Origin: Lentzea sp. NBRC 102530
Lineage (GTDB): Bacteria; Actinomycetota; Actinomycetes; Mycobacteriales; Pseudonocardiaceae
DNA: 64,000 nucleotides
Direction: 5' to 3'
NCBI RefSeq assembly: GCF_030269365.1
Contig: NZ_BSTF01000005.1
Coordinates: 62,001 to 126,000, forward strand
Shown here: piece after piece, positions 51,102 to 59,445 of the stretch
Layout: the number at the start of each line of letters is the position of its first letter
How positions within the stretch are numbered: the stretch's first letter is position 1
Made by a program: the position numbers and the translations under genes
The notes under the pieces: generated by a model
The model's input: only the letters and a program-made list of their open reading frames with translations
The model's database searches: none
What the model was told of the DNA's origin: nothing

Positions 51102-52088
51102 GTGGCAGACGACCTGAGCACCACCATTGCCGAGGCCGCGCGGTTGCTGGCCGACGCCCGCGATGTGACCCTGCTGAGTCACATCAACCCCGATGCTGAC
51201 ACGCTCGGGAGTGCCCTGGCGGTGGGGCTTGCGCTGCAGCGGCGTGGGGTGGCGGTGCGGGTCGCCTTCGGTGAGCCCGAAGGGGTGCCGGAGAGCCTGA
51301 AGGCGTTGGACACCAACGGGCTGCTGGTGCTTCGGGACGAGGTGCCCGCGGAGCCCGAGATGCTCGTGGTGATGGACACGGGGAGTTTGCAGCGGCTCGG
51401 GCCGTTGCAGGATCGGGTCGCGCGGTGTCGTGGGCCCGTGATCGTGGTGGACCACCACGTGTCCAACACCAGGTACGGGACGTTGCACTGCATTGACGAG
51501 CATGCGGAGGCCACGGCTCTCATCGCCCTCAAGTTGTTGGACGAGATGGGGGTCGAGGTCGACGAGTCGATCGCGCGGTGCATTTACGCGGGGCTCGTGA
51601 CCGACACCGGAGGTTTCAGGAAGGCCGGGCCTGAGGCGCACAAGACTGCGGCTCGGTTGTTGGAGACCGGGGTGGACGCGTATGCCGTCACGCGGCCGTT
51701 GATGGACGCACATCCCTTTGCGTACCTCGGGATGTTGTCCCGGGTGTTGGCCAAGGCCGAGCTCGATCAGGCTGCCGCGCACGGGTTGGGGCTGGCGCAC
51801 GCGGTGGTGAGCATCGAGGACGCTCGTGAGGTCCGCAGCGAGGAGGTGGAGAGCGTGATCGACGTCGTGCGCTCTGCTTCCGAGGCTGAGGTCGCCGCTG
51901 TGTTGAAGGAGCTTCGGCCCGGGTTCTGGTCTGTTTCGCTGCGGGCCGTGAGCCGGGTCGACGTTCGTGAGGTGGCGCAGGTGCTCGGGGGTGGTGGGCA
52001 TCGGCTGGCGGCCGGGTTCACCTTCGACGGGACCGCGGAGCAGGTCGTTGCCGCGCTGAAGGGCGCGTTGGAGCGGATGGGGTCATGA
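51102..52088 (+). CDS. nrnA: DHH-family oligoribonuclease/pAp phosphatase
   Basis: 328 residues from GTG 51102. DHH motifs: SHINPDADTLGSAL, VVMDTG, VVDHHVSN, GLVTDTGGF; the C-terminal DHHA1 domain ends GGGGHRLAAGFTF. NrnA degrades 2-5-mer RNA and removes the 3' phosphate of pAp from sulfate and coenzyme A metabolism. Coupled to the ROK gene by ATGA. Confidence 0.94.
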   Translation: MADDLSTTIAEAARLLADARDVTLLSHINPDADTLGSALAVGLALQRRGVAVRVAFGEPEGVPESLKALDTNGLLVLRDEVPAEPEMLVVMDTGSLQRLGPLQDRVARCRGPVIVVDHHVSNTRYGTLHCIDEHAEATALIALKLLDEMGVEVDESIARCIYAGLVTDTGGFRKAGPEAHKTAARLLETGVDAYAVTRPLMDAHPFAYLGMLSRVLAKAELDQAAAHGLGLAHAVVSIEDAREVRSEEVESVIDVVRSASEAEVAAVLKELRPGFWSVSLRAVSRVDVREVAQVLGGGGHRLAAGFTFDGTAEQVVAALKGALERMGS

Positions 52089-53218
52089 CACGGACAGGAA
52101 GCCCGCGACTGCTGCGGGAGATCAACGACCGGGCCGCCATCGAGACGTTGTTGCGCACCGGCGCGATGACCCGTGCGGAGCTGGAGGAGGTCATCGGGCT
52201 GTCGAAGCCCGCTACCGCCCAGTTGCTCGCGCGGCTGGAAGAGGACGGCATGGTCGTCCGCACCGGGTTGCGCGGTGGTGGGCGTGGGCCTCGGGCGCAG
52301 ATGTGGGCCGTCAACGGCGGTGTGGGGCACGTTGCCGCGGTGGCGTTGACGCCCGAGCTGATCGACGTGGCCATCGCGGACATCACCGGGTCGCTGCTGG
52401 CCGAGCACAGCTCGCCGATGCCCAAGGAGAACACCCTCCAGGTCTTCCGGGAGACGGTGCAGAAGGCGGCGGCGCTCGCCGGGCTGACGCTGGACGCGCT
52501 GTCGCACGTCGTTGTCGGCACGCCTGGTGCGGTGGACCCGTCCACCGGGCACCTCGGCTTCGCGCCGCACCTGCCGGGGCTCGTGGACGTCGACCTGCCG
52601 TCGACGTTGCGGGAGCTGCTCGGCGCTTCGGTGTCGATCGAGAACGACATCAACCTGGCCGCGCTGGAGGAGATGAGCTCCGGCAGGGCGGTCGGGGTGC
52701 GCAACTTCGTGCTGTTCTGGCCCGCGGACGAGATCGGCTCGGCGGTCGTGGTCAACGGGACGTTGCTGCGCGGCGTCACGGGCGGTGCCGGCGAGATCGA
52801 CTCGATGCAGGTGCCCGGTGGCCGCTACGGCGACCAGGTCGACAGCGACGCGATCGTCGCGCTGGCGGCCGAGCACGGCATCGAGGAGGCGTCCGGGCTG
52901 GAGGCCGTGGCGCACGCGTTGAACGCGGGCACCGAGGGCAGGCAGTTCCTGACGGCGCTGGCGCACCGGATAGCGCTGGGGCTCGCGAACGTCGTGTGCG
53001 TGCTCGACCCCGAGCTCGTGCTGCTGTCCGGTCAGGTCGCGCACGCCGGCGGCGAGACGTTGTGCGATCTGGTGGGCGCCGAGCTGGTGAAGCTCGTCGT
53101 GCCGCGGACGCCGGTGTCGCTCGCACAGATCACCGCGAACCCGGTGCGGTCCGGTGCGTTGCACTCGGCGCTGGCCGTGGCGCGCGAGCAGGTGTTCGGG
53201 TTGCCCCAAAGGTCGTGA
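52085..53218 (+). CDS. ROK-family protein with N-terminal helix-turn-helix, no zinc motif
   Basis: 377 residues from ATG 52085. A winged-helix DNA-binding domain (about 1-80: MTRAELEEVIGLSKPATAQL) precedes an actin-like ROK domain (VVVGTPGAVDPSTGHLG, SIENDINLAALEE, GGAGEIDSM). The normal zinc-finger CxCGxxGCLE after GEI is missing: the sequence goes GEIDSMQVPGGRYGDQVDS. ROK repressors sense sugars; loss of the zinc loop is more typical of repressors that have lost kinase activity. Co-transcribed with nrnA. Confidence 0.88.
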   Translation: MTRTGSPRLLREINDRAAIETLLRTGAMTRAELEEVIGLSKPATAQLLARLEEDGMVVRTGLRGGGRGPRAQMWAVNGGVGHVAAVALTPELIDVAIADITGSLLAEHSSPMPKENTLQVFRETVQKAAALAGLTLDALSHVVVGTPGAVDPSTGHLGFAPHLPGLVDVDLPSTLRELLGASVSIENDINLAALEEMSSGRAVGVRNFVLFWPADEIGSAVVVNGTLLRGVTGGAGEIDSMQVPGGRYGDQVDSDAIVALAAEHGIEEASGLEAVAHALNAGTEGRQFLTALAHRIALGLANVVCVLDPELVLLSGQVAHAGGETLCDLVGAELVKLVVPRTPVSLAQITANPVRSGALHSALAVAREQVFGLPQRS

Positions 53219-53268
53219 GTGGCCGTCGTCACCGGACGGAAGAGCTTCGCAAAGCTTAGGTTCTTCAG

Positions 53269-54570
53269 GTGGAGGATCGGGTTCCCGCTCGGCGGGTGAT
53301 CGGGCTGGCGGTACCCGCGCTCGGGGTGCTGGCGGCCGAGCCGTTGTACGTGCTCGTGGACACGGCGGTCGTGGGACACCTGGGGGCGTTGCCGCTCGCC
53401 GGGCTCGCGCTCGGCGGTGTGCTGCTCACGCAGGTGTCCACGCAGCTGACGTTCCTGTCGTACGGCACGACGGCGCGCACGGCCCGGTTGCACGGTGCCG
53501 GACGGCGTCAGGAGGCCGTCGAGGAGGGCGTGCAGGCGACGTGGCTCGCGCTGGCCGCCGGTGTGCTCGTGGTGCTGCTCGGGCAGGTCTTCGCGCGGCC
53601 GCTGGCCGAGTTGCTCGCGGGCGACGGTGCCGTGGCGGACGCGGCGGTGGAGTGGGTGCGCATCGCGTTGTTCGGTGCGCCGTTCATCCTCGTCACGATG
53701 GCCGGCAACGGCTGGATGCGCGGTGTTCAGGACACCAAACGGCCTTTGAAGTACATCTTGATAGGCAACGGCATCAGCGCTGTGTTGTGCCCGGCGCTGG
53801 TGTACGGCGCGGGGTGGGGGCTTGAGGGCTCGGCGATCGCGAACGTCGTGGCGCAGCTGCTTTCCTCCGGGTTGTTCATCAAGGCGTTGTTCGCGGAGCA
53901 CGTGTCGTTGAAGCCGCATTGGACGGCCATGCGCGCGCAGCTCGGCATGGGACGTGACTTGGTGTTGCGCAGCCTTGCGTTCCAGGCGTGCTTCATCAGC
54001 GCGGCCTCCGTGGCGGCACGGTCGTCCGTCGCGGCGTTGGGTGCGCATCAGGTCGTGTTGCAGCTGTGGACGTTCCTCGCACTTGTGCTCGACTCGTTGG
54101 CCATCGCCGCTCAGTCGTTGGTGGGCGCGGCCTTGGGGGCGTCGAAGCGGCGGCAGGCCGAGAAGCTCGCCTGGCAGGTCACCCGGTACGGGCTGGTGTT
54201 CGGCATCGGGCTCGGGATCGTGTTCGCGGCGTTGATCACCGTGTTGCCGCGGGCGTTCACGACGGACGCCGGGGTGCTCGGCGAGATCCCCAACGCGTGG
54301 TGGTTCTTCGTTGCGCTGCAACCGATCGCGGGCGTGGTGTTCGCGCTGGACGGGGTGCTGCTCGGCGCCGGCGACGTGAAGTTCATGCGCACGGCGACGC
54401 TCGGCTCGGCGGTGATCGGGTTCCTGCCGCTGGTGTGGGCCTCGTACGCGTTCGGGTGGGGGCTCGCCGGGATCTGGACGGGTCTCTCCGCGTTCATGCT
54501 GCTGCGGCTCGTGGCGGTCGTGTGGCGCACCCGGTCGGGGGAGTGGGCCGTGGAGGGCGCGGTCCGGTAG
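53269..54570 (+). CDS. MATE-family efflux permease
   Basis: 433 residues from GTG 53269. Twelve hydrophobic segments with internal pseudo-symmetry; AVPALGVLAAEPLYVLVDTAVVGHLG in the first helices and GNGWMRGVQDTKRPLK, AIAAQSLVGAALGA later are typical of DinF-type MATE transporters. It exports cationic or other toxic compounds in exchange for H+ or Na+. 50 bp after the ROK gene; the same neighbourhood (nrnA followed by MATE) exists in mycobacteria. Confidence 0.92.
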   Translation: MEDRVPARRVIGLAVPALGVLAAEPLYVLVDTAVVGHLGALPLAGLALGGVLLTQVSTQLTFLSYGTTARTARLHGAGRRQEAVEEGVQATWLALAAGVLVVLLGQVFARPLAELLAGDGAVADAAVEWVRIALFGAPFILVTMAGNGWMRGVQDTKRPLKYILIGNGISAVLCPALVYGAGWGLEGSAIANVVAQLLSSGLFIKALFAEHVSLKPHWTAMRAQLGMGRDLVLRSLAFQACFISAASVAARSSVAALGAHQVVLQLWTFLALVLDSLAIAAQSLVGAALGASKRRQAEKLAWQVTRYGLVFGIGLGIVFAALITVLPRAFTTDAGVLGEIPNAWWFFVALQPIAGVVFALDGVLLGAGDVKFMRTATLGSAVIGFLPLVWASYAFGWGLAGIWTGLSAFMLLRLVAVVWRTRSGEWAVEGAVR

Positions 54571-54701
54571 TGACCGGTCCCACTGGCGGTGTTCCCCGAA
54601 CGGGTGCTGTGTCCGACCTCACGGCATGAAATCGTTACCAAGAAGGTTGTTTAGGCGATGTAACTAATATCTGCCCGTCTCTGACCTGGGAGAGTGTCGC
54701 C

Positions 54702-56027
54702 GTGCCGCCGGTCGATCGCGCCACCCGAACGTCGTGGCTGATCTGGACCACCGCCGTCTTCGTCTACTTCGCCGCCCTGTTCCACCGGACCACGCTCGGC
54801 GTGGCCGGACTGGAGGCGAGCGAGCGCTTCGGGCTCGGACCCGCCCAGCTCGGTGTGTTCACCGTGCTGCAGATCGGGGTCTACGCCCTCATGCAGATCC
54901 CCACCGGCCTGCTCGTCGACCGCTACGGGCCGCGTCGCGTCCTCACCGTCGCCGCGTTGCTGATGGGCACGGGCCAGCTGCTGTTCGCCATCGCCGACTC
55001 CTACGCGCTGGGACTCACCGCACGCGCGGTGCTCGGCATGGGTGACGCGATGACGTTCATCAGCGTGATCCGCCTCGTCGCGACGCACTTCCCGCCGCGC
55101 CAGTACTCGCTCGTCGTCGCCGTGACGGCCACGATCGGCGGTTTCGGCAACCTCGCGGCCACCGTGCCGCTGACGCTGCTGCTCGGCTCGGTCGGGTGGA
55201 CCTGGGCGTTCCTCGTCGCGGGTGGCCTGACCGCCGCGTACTCGGTCGTGGCGTTCCTGCGGGTGCGGGACGTGCCCACCGGGTTCACCGCGCCCCGGCC
55301 GGAACCCGTGCCGTTGCGCAGGATCTGGCCGAAGGTGCGGCAGGCGTGGAGCGTGCCCGGCACGCGGCTCGGGTTCTGGGCGCACTTCAGCACGATGTCG
55401 ACACCCGCCGTGATCGGCCTGCTGTGGGGCTACCCGTACCTCGTGCAGGCGCAGGGCATGTCCCCGAACGCCGCGTCGTCCACGCTCGGGTTGCTCGTCG
55501 TCGGCGGCATCGTGACGGGCCCGATCGTCGGCGGCCTGTTCTCCCGCAACCCCGAGTGGCGCATGCCGATCGCGGTCGGGTTCCTCGGATTCGCGTTCAC
55601 CGGGTGGGCCGTGCTGCTGCTATGGCCGGGCGGGCACGTTCCCGCGCCCGTCATCGCCGTGGTGTTCCTGGTGCTGACCGTGGGCGGGCCGATCTCGGGC
55701 GTGGCGTTCGCGCTGGCCCGCGACTACAACCCGTCGCACCGGCAGTCCACCGCGAGCGGCCTGGTCAACGTCGGCGGCTTCCTCGCGGTGACGGTCTCGG
55801 CGCTCGGCATCGGTGTCGTGCTCGACCTGCTGGAGGGCGTGCTGGCCCCGGCCGCGGCGTTCCGCGTCGCGCTGAGCTTCCTCGTGCTGGTGCTCGTGTT
55901 CGGCGGCTGGCGGATGCTCGTGTGGTGGCGTCGGGCCCGGGCAGCGGTGTTCGAGGCCGAGGCGCGCGGCGAGATGGTGCCGGTGCAGATCCGGCGTCGT
56001 CGCTGGGACGCTCTGCGCGTCGCCTAG
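54702..56027 (+). CDS. MFS transporter
   Basis: 441 residues from GTG 54702. Twelve membrane segments; loop 2-3 DRYGPRRVLTVAALLMGTG is the MFS signature, with a charged C-terminal tail (residues 400-441, MVPVQIRRRRW). The family suggests uptake or export of a small organic compound; nitrate/sialate-like subfamilies share similar helices, but the substrate cannot be assigned. Separated from the MATE gene by a 131-bp gap with no recognised site. Confidence 0.88.
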   Translation: MPPVDRATRTSWLIWTTAVFVYFAALFHRTTLGVAGLEASERFGLGPAQLGVFTVLQIGVYALMQIPTGLLVDRYGPRRVLTVAALLMGTGQLLFAIADSYALGLTARAVLGMGDAMTFISVIRLVATHFPPRQYSLVVAVTATIGGFGNLAATVPLTLLLGSVGWTWAFLVAGGLTAAYSVVAFLRVRDVPTGFTAPRPEPVPLRRIWPKVRQAWSVPGTRLGFWAHFSTMSTPAVIGLLWGYPYLVQAQGMSPNAASSTLGLLVVGGIVTGPIVGGLFSRNPEWRMPIAVGFLGFAFTGWAVLLLWPGGHVPAPVIAVVFLVLTVGGPISGVAFALARDYNPSHRQSTASGLVNVGGFLAVTVSALGIGVVLDLLEGVLAPAAAFRVALSFLVLVLVFGGWRMLVWWRRARAAVFEAEARGEMVPVQIRRRRWDALRVA

Positions 56028-56156
56028 TGCGTTGACCGCAGTCGTTGTCGCGCGCGTTCGGTTCTCAGGCGGGCGCATCGCGGTGCCGTGAGGCGTCCCA
56101 CTGAGAGCCGAAGGCGACCGGCAAGGGCTGCGGTCAGCGCACTAAGCTTTCTCGCC

Positions 56157-57044
56157 GTGAAACCCTCTGTTGCGCCGGGCCTGGTCGTCGTCGACAAGCC
56201 GGACGGCATGACCTCGCACGACGTGGTGGCGCGGGTGCGCAGGATCCTCGGCACCCGCAAGGTCGGGCACGCCGGCACCCTCGACCCGATGGCGACCGGT
56301 GTGCTCGTGCTCGGCATCGAGCGCGCCACCAAGCTCCTCGGCCACCTCGCCCTGGACAGCAAGGCCTACCTCGCGACGATCGTGCTCGGCGCGGCCACCA
56401 CCACGGACGACGCCGAGGGCGAGGTGCTGTCCACTGAGGACGCTTCGGGCGTGACCGACGAGGCCGTCGCCGCCGAGATCGCGAAGCTGACCGGCCCGAT
56501 CCAGCAGGTGCCGTCGTCCGTCTCGGCCGTGAAGATCGACGGCAAGCGCGCCTACGCCCGCGTCCGTGCGGGCGAAGAGGTCGAGATCCCCGCACGGCCC
56601 GTGACCGTGCATCGGTTCGACGTGCTGTTCTCCCGCCGTGAGGACAAGCAGGTGCTGCTGGACGTGATGGTCGAGTGCTCGTCGGGCACCTACGTGCGCG
56701 CGTTGGCTCGCGATCTCGGCGCCGCGCTCGGGGTCGGCGGGCACCTCGGGGCGTTGCGGCGCACTCGGGTGGGGCCGTTCGACCTCCGCGTGGCCAAGAC
56801 CCTGGCACAGCTGGAGGAGACGCCCGGGCTGTCGCTGGACCTCGACGCCGCCGTGGCCACGGCGTTCCCGCGCCGGGAAATCGACCCGTCCGAGGCGTCG
56901 GCGTTGTCGCACGGGCAGCGGCTGCGGGCCGGGGGGATCGACGGGACGTACGGCGTGTTCGGGCCGGACGGGCACGTGATCGCGCTGGCCAAGGACGAGG
57001 GCACGGCGTGCAAACCCGTGGTGGTGCTGAGCCCCGCCGGCTGA
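56157..57044 (+). CDS. truB: tRNA pseudouridine(55) synthase
   Basis: 295 residues from GTG 56157. VVDKPDGMTSHDVVARVRR, then the catalytic Asp in KVGHAGTLDPMATGVL; SSGTYVRALARDLG near 180 is the second family motif. It makes the universal pseudouridine at position 55 of tRNA. A C-terminal PUA-like extension follows. 106 bp separate it from ribF. Confidence 0.97.
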   Translation: MKPSVAPGLVVVDKPDGMTSHDVVARVRRILGTRKVGHAGTLDPMATGVLVLGIERATKLLGHLALDSKAYLATIVLGAATTTDDAEGEVLSTEDASGVTDEAVAAEIAKLTGPIQQVPSSVSAVKIDGKRAYARVRAGEEVEIPARPVTVHRFDVLFSRREDKQVLLDVMVECSSGTYVRALARDLGAALGVGGHLGALRRTRVGPFDLRVAKTLAQLEETPGLSLDLDAAVATAFPRREIDPSEASALSHGQRLRAGGIDGTYGVFGPDGHVIALAKDEGTACKPVVVLSPAG

Positions 57045-57150
57045 CGACACGCTGGGACCCGCGCACGGGTTCGTGCCCGAGTTCTGCCCGCTGGAGCGCA
57101 TCGCGAGGCAGGCAGGCGGTCCTCGACCTCGCCGTCGTAGGCTGATCACC

Positions 57151-58083
57151 GTGCAACGCTGGCGCGGACTAGACCACCTCCCCGGCGGCTGGGGCCGCTG
57201 CGTCGTGACCATCGGCGTGTTCGACGGTGTCCACAAAGGCCATCAGGCCCTGATCGGGCGTGCCGTCGGGCTCGCCCGGCAGCGAGGCCTGCCGAGCGTG
57301 CTGATGACCTTCGACCCGCACCCGTCCGAGGTGGTGCGGCCCGGCAGCCACCCCGCGCAGCTCAGCACGTTGCGGCGGCGGGCCGAGCTGGTCGAGGCGC
57401 TCGGGGTCGACCACTTCGTGGTGGTGCCGTTCAGCCTCGAGACCAGCCGGATGCCGGCCGACCAGTTCGTGCACGAGGTGCTGGTCGAGAAGCTGCACGC
57501 GGCGGCTGTCGTAGTGGGTGAGAACTTCACCTTCGGGCACAAGGCGTTGGGTAACGTCGCGCTGCTGCGCCAGCTCGGGCAGCGGTTCGGATTCGTGACC
57601 GAGGGGGCTGATCTGGTGTCCGCAGAAGAGGTGACGTACTCGTCGACCTACGTCCGCGCGTGCATCGACGCGGGTGACGTGAAGGCGGCGGCCGAGGCGC
57701 TGGGGCGTCCGCACCGCCTGGAGGGGATCGTCGTCAAGGGTGACGGGCGGGGCAAGGACCTCGGGTTCCCGACGGCCAACCTGTCCACGCCGAAGTTCGC
57801 GGCGGTGCCGGCCGACGGCATCTACGCGTGCTGGTTCACCGACGCCAAGGGCAAGACGCTCAAGGCCGCGGTCTCGGTGGGGACCAACCCGACGTTCTCC
57901 GGCAAGGAACGCCGCGTCGAGGCGTTCGTGCTGGACGTGGACGAGGACTACTACGGGCAGCGCGTGTCCGTCGACTTCATCGAACGGCTGCGCGAGATGG
58001 AGAAGTACGACTCCGTCGAGGCGCTCCTCGAACAAATGCATCGAGATGTAGACCGAACGAGGGAACTGCTGACCGAGTCGTGA
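57151..58083 (+). CDS. ribF: Bifunctional riboflavin kinase/FAD synthetase
   Basis: 310 residues from GTG 57151. N-terminal FMN adenylyltransferase domain (TIGVFDGVHKGHQALIGR with HKGH nucleotide motif, VVGENFTFGHKALGN, SSTYVRACID) and C-terminal riboflavin kinase domain (GDGRGKDLGFPTANL, GVSVGTNPTFSG-like VSVGTNPTFSG, EAFVLDVDEDYYG). It makes FMN and FAD from riboflavin. Partners truB in the standard order. Confidence 0.97.
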   Translation: MQRWRGLDHLPGGWGRCVVTIGVFDGVHKGHQALIGRAVGLARQRGLPSVLMTFDPHPSEVVRPGSHPAQLSTLRRRAELVEALGVDHFVVVPFSLETSRMPADQFVHEVLVEKLHAAAVVVGENFTFGHKALGNVALLRQLGQRFGFVTEGADLVSAEEVTYSSTYVRACIDAGDVKAAAEALGRPHRLEGIVVKGDGRGKDLGFPTANLSTPKFAAVPADGIYACWFTDAKGKTLKAAVSVGTNPTFSGKERRVEAFVLDVDEDYYGQRVSVDFIERLREMEKYDSVEALLEQMHRDVDRTRELLTES

Positions 58084-58167
58084 CCGTCAGATTGGGCGAA
58101 GCGGACGTCCGGGAGTCCGCGGCCTGGCAGGATGCGGGTCGGAGTGCTGGTTACTGGAGAGGCCAAG

Positions 58168-58653
58168 GTGGAGGACCACAAGATCGTTCAGCGCAACCTC
58201 GCCCTGCAACGGGAGTGGTACGGGGAACCTCTCGGTGACCGGGTGCGCCGGTTGGTCGTGGCCTTCAACGTGTCCCAGGCGCAGCTCGCGGACGTGCTGG
58301 GGATCAGCGCGCCCATGCTCAGCCAGGTGATGAGCGGCCGGCGCGCGAAGATCGGCAACCCGGCGGTGCTGGCCCGGCTGATCATGCTGGAGCGCAAGAT
58401 CCTCACGCCGGACGTGGCGACGGGTGCGCCCGAGGCGTTGCAGCGCGCGCTCGACGAGGTGCGCGAGTCCAAGCCGACGGTGTCGCGCGACTCGTTGCCG
58501 GTCAACGGCGACGAGAGCGTCGCCTACCCGGTGCTGCGCCGCGTCGCCGACCGGGTGGAGCTCCAGCAGGCCGCCGACCTGCTCACCGACGACTTCCCGG
58601 CGATCGCCGAGCTCTTCCGGCGCGCGATCAGGGCCGCGGGACCGCCGCGCTGA
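58168..58653 (+). CDS. XRE-family helix-turn-helix protein
   Basis: 161 residues from GTG 58168, chosen because GGAGAGG stands at the right distance (an ATG at 58132 does not). The helix-turn-helix is SQAQLADVLGISAPMLSQVM at about 44-63. The C-terminal half (LQRALDEVRESKPTVSR, VADRVELQQAADLL) is helical and conserved among actinobacterial proteins at this locus between ribF and rpsO. Likely DNA-binding regulator of unknown target. Confidence 0.87.
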   Translation: MEDHKIVQRNLALQREWYGEPLGDRVRRLVVAFNVSQAQLADVLGISAPMLSQVMSGRRAKIGNPAVLARLIMLERKILTPDVATGAPEALQRALDEVRESKPTVSRDSLPVNGDESVAYPVLRRVADRVELQQAADLLTDDFPAIAELFRRAIRAAGPPR

Positions 58654-58947
58654 ACCGGGTCCACCGGGAATTCACGGCGAATCAAATGAGTTGGCACGGG
58701 CGGTGCTTCCCGTCCAGAATTCGATTCGTGCACCTGATGGTGCCGGTGCTCGTGAGCAGCGCCGACGGCGTTCACCCACCCGTGGACCGGGTGGGGTTGC
58801 GCACGTCAGCGCGCCACTGAGCGTCGTGCCTGATAGCCTTCGCAGTTGGGTCTGGCTGCGGTCCGTGGCGGCCAGTACCGGCTACCCCGGCCAGCAATTC
58901 GGCGGGCGTGGGGCCGCACGGACCTGAACAAGTAGGAGAAGTACCCA

Positions 58948-59217
58948 GTGGCACTGTCCACGGATCAGAAGAAGTCCATCCTCGGCGAGTACGGTCTGCA
59001 CGACTCGGACACCGGCTCCACCGAGGCCCAGGTGGCCCTGCTGAGCAAGCGCATCGCCGACCTCACGGAGCACCTGAAGCAGCACAAGCACGACCACCAC
59101 TCCCGCCGTGGTCTTCTGCTGATGGTCGGCCGTCGCCGCCGTCTGCTGAACTACCTGACCAAGGTGGACATCAACCGCTACCGCGCGCTGATCCAGCGCC
59201 TCGGTCTGCGCAGGTGA
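58948..59217 (+). CDS. rpsO: 30S ribosomal protein S15
   Basis: 89 residues from GTG 58948 (AGGAGAAG upstream). [21 protein letters not shown] and [21 protein letters not shown] are S15 hallmarks. Binds 16S rRNA and bridges to the large subunit. A very strong palindrome follows directly. The 294 bp upstream of it carry no gene that I can support. Confidence 0.98.
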   Translation: MALSTDQKKSILGEYGLHDSDTGSTEAQVALLSKRIADLTEHLKQHKHDHHSRRGLLLMVGRRRRLLNYLTKVDINRYRALIQRLGLRR

Positions 59218-59221
59218 TTCA

Positions 59222-59261
59222 CACCGAGGGGGAGTGACCGGCCGGTCACTCCCCCTCGGTG
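59222..59261 (+). terminator. Perfect 40-bp palindromic terminator after rpsO
   Basis: CACCGAGGGGGAGTGACCGG followed immediately by its exact complement: a 20-bp inverted repeat without a spacer (loop from the central bases). Only five bases after the rpsO stop and 184 bp before pnp; it may be a partial terminator or an RNase processing site, as known for rpsO-pnp mRNA in other bacteria. Confidence 0.85.
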
Positions 59262-59445
59262 CACAACCGGGTGTATACAGATCCCTGGTTGCAAAGAGGA
59301 ACGAACAGGACCCGCAACGCGCGAAGCAGTTTTCGCCGGTCCTCGGTAGTGGCCCTCTGGTGGAAACGCCCCAGAGGACTTCGATCGAAGACCGGCCTCG
59401 TCAAGACGCGTGTGCGGTGTCCAAAAGACGAGGAGTAACAAGTAA

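Noticed and set aside
58654..58947. Possible small RNA or gene between the HTH gene and rpsO
   Set aside because: No tRNA cloverleaf, no conserved RNA motif and no credible frame were recognised; probably the rpsO promoter region.
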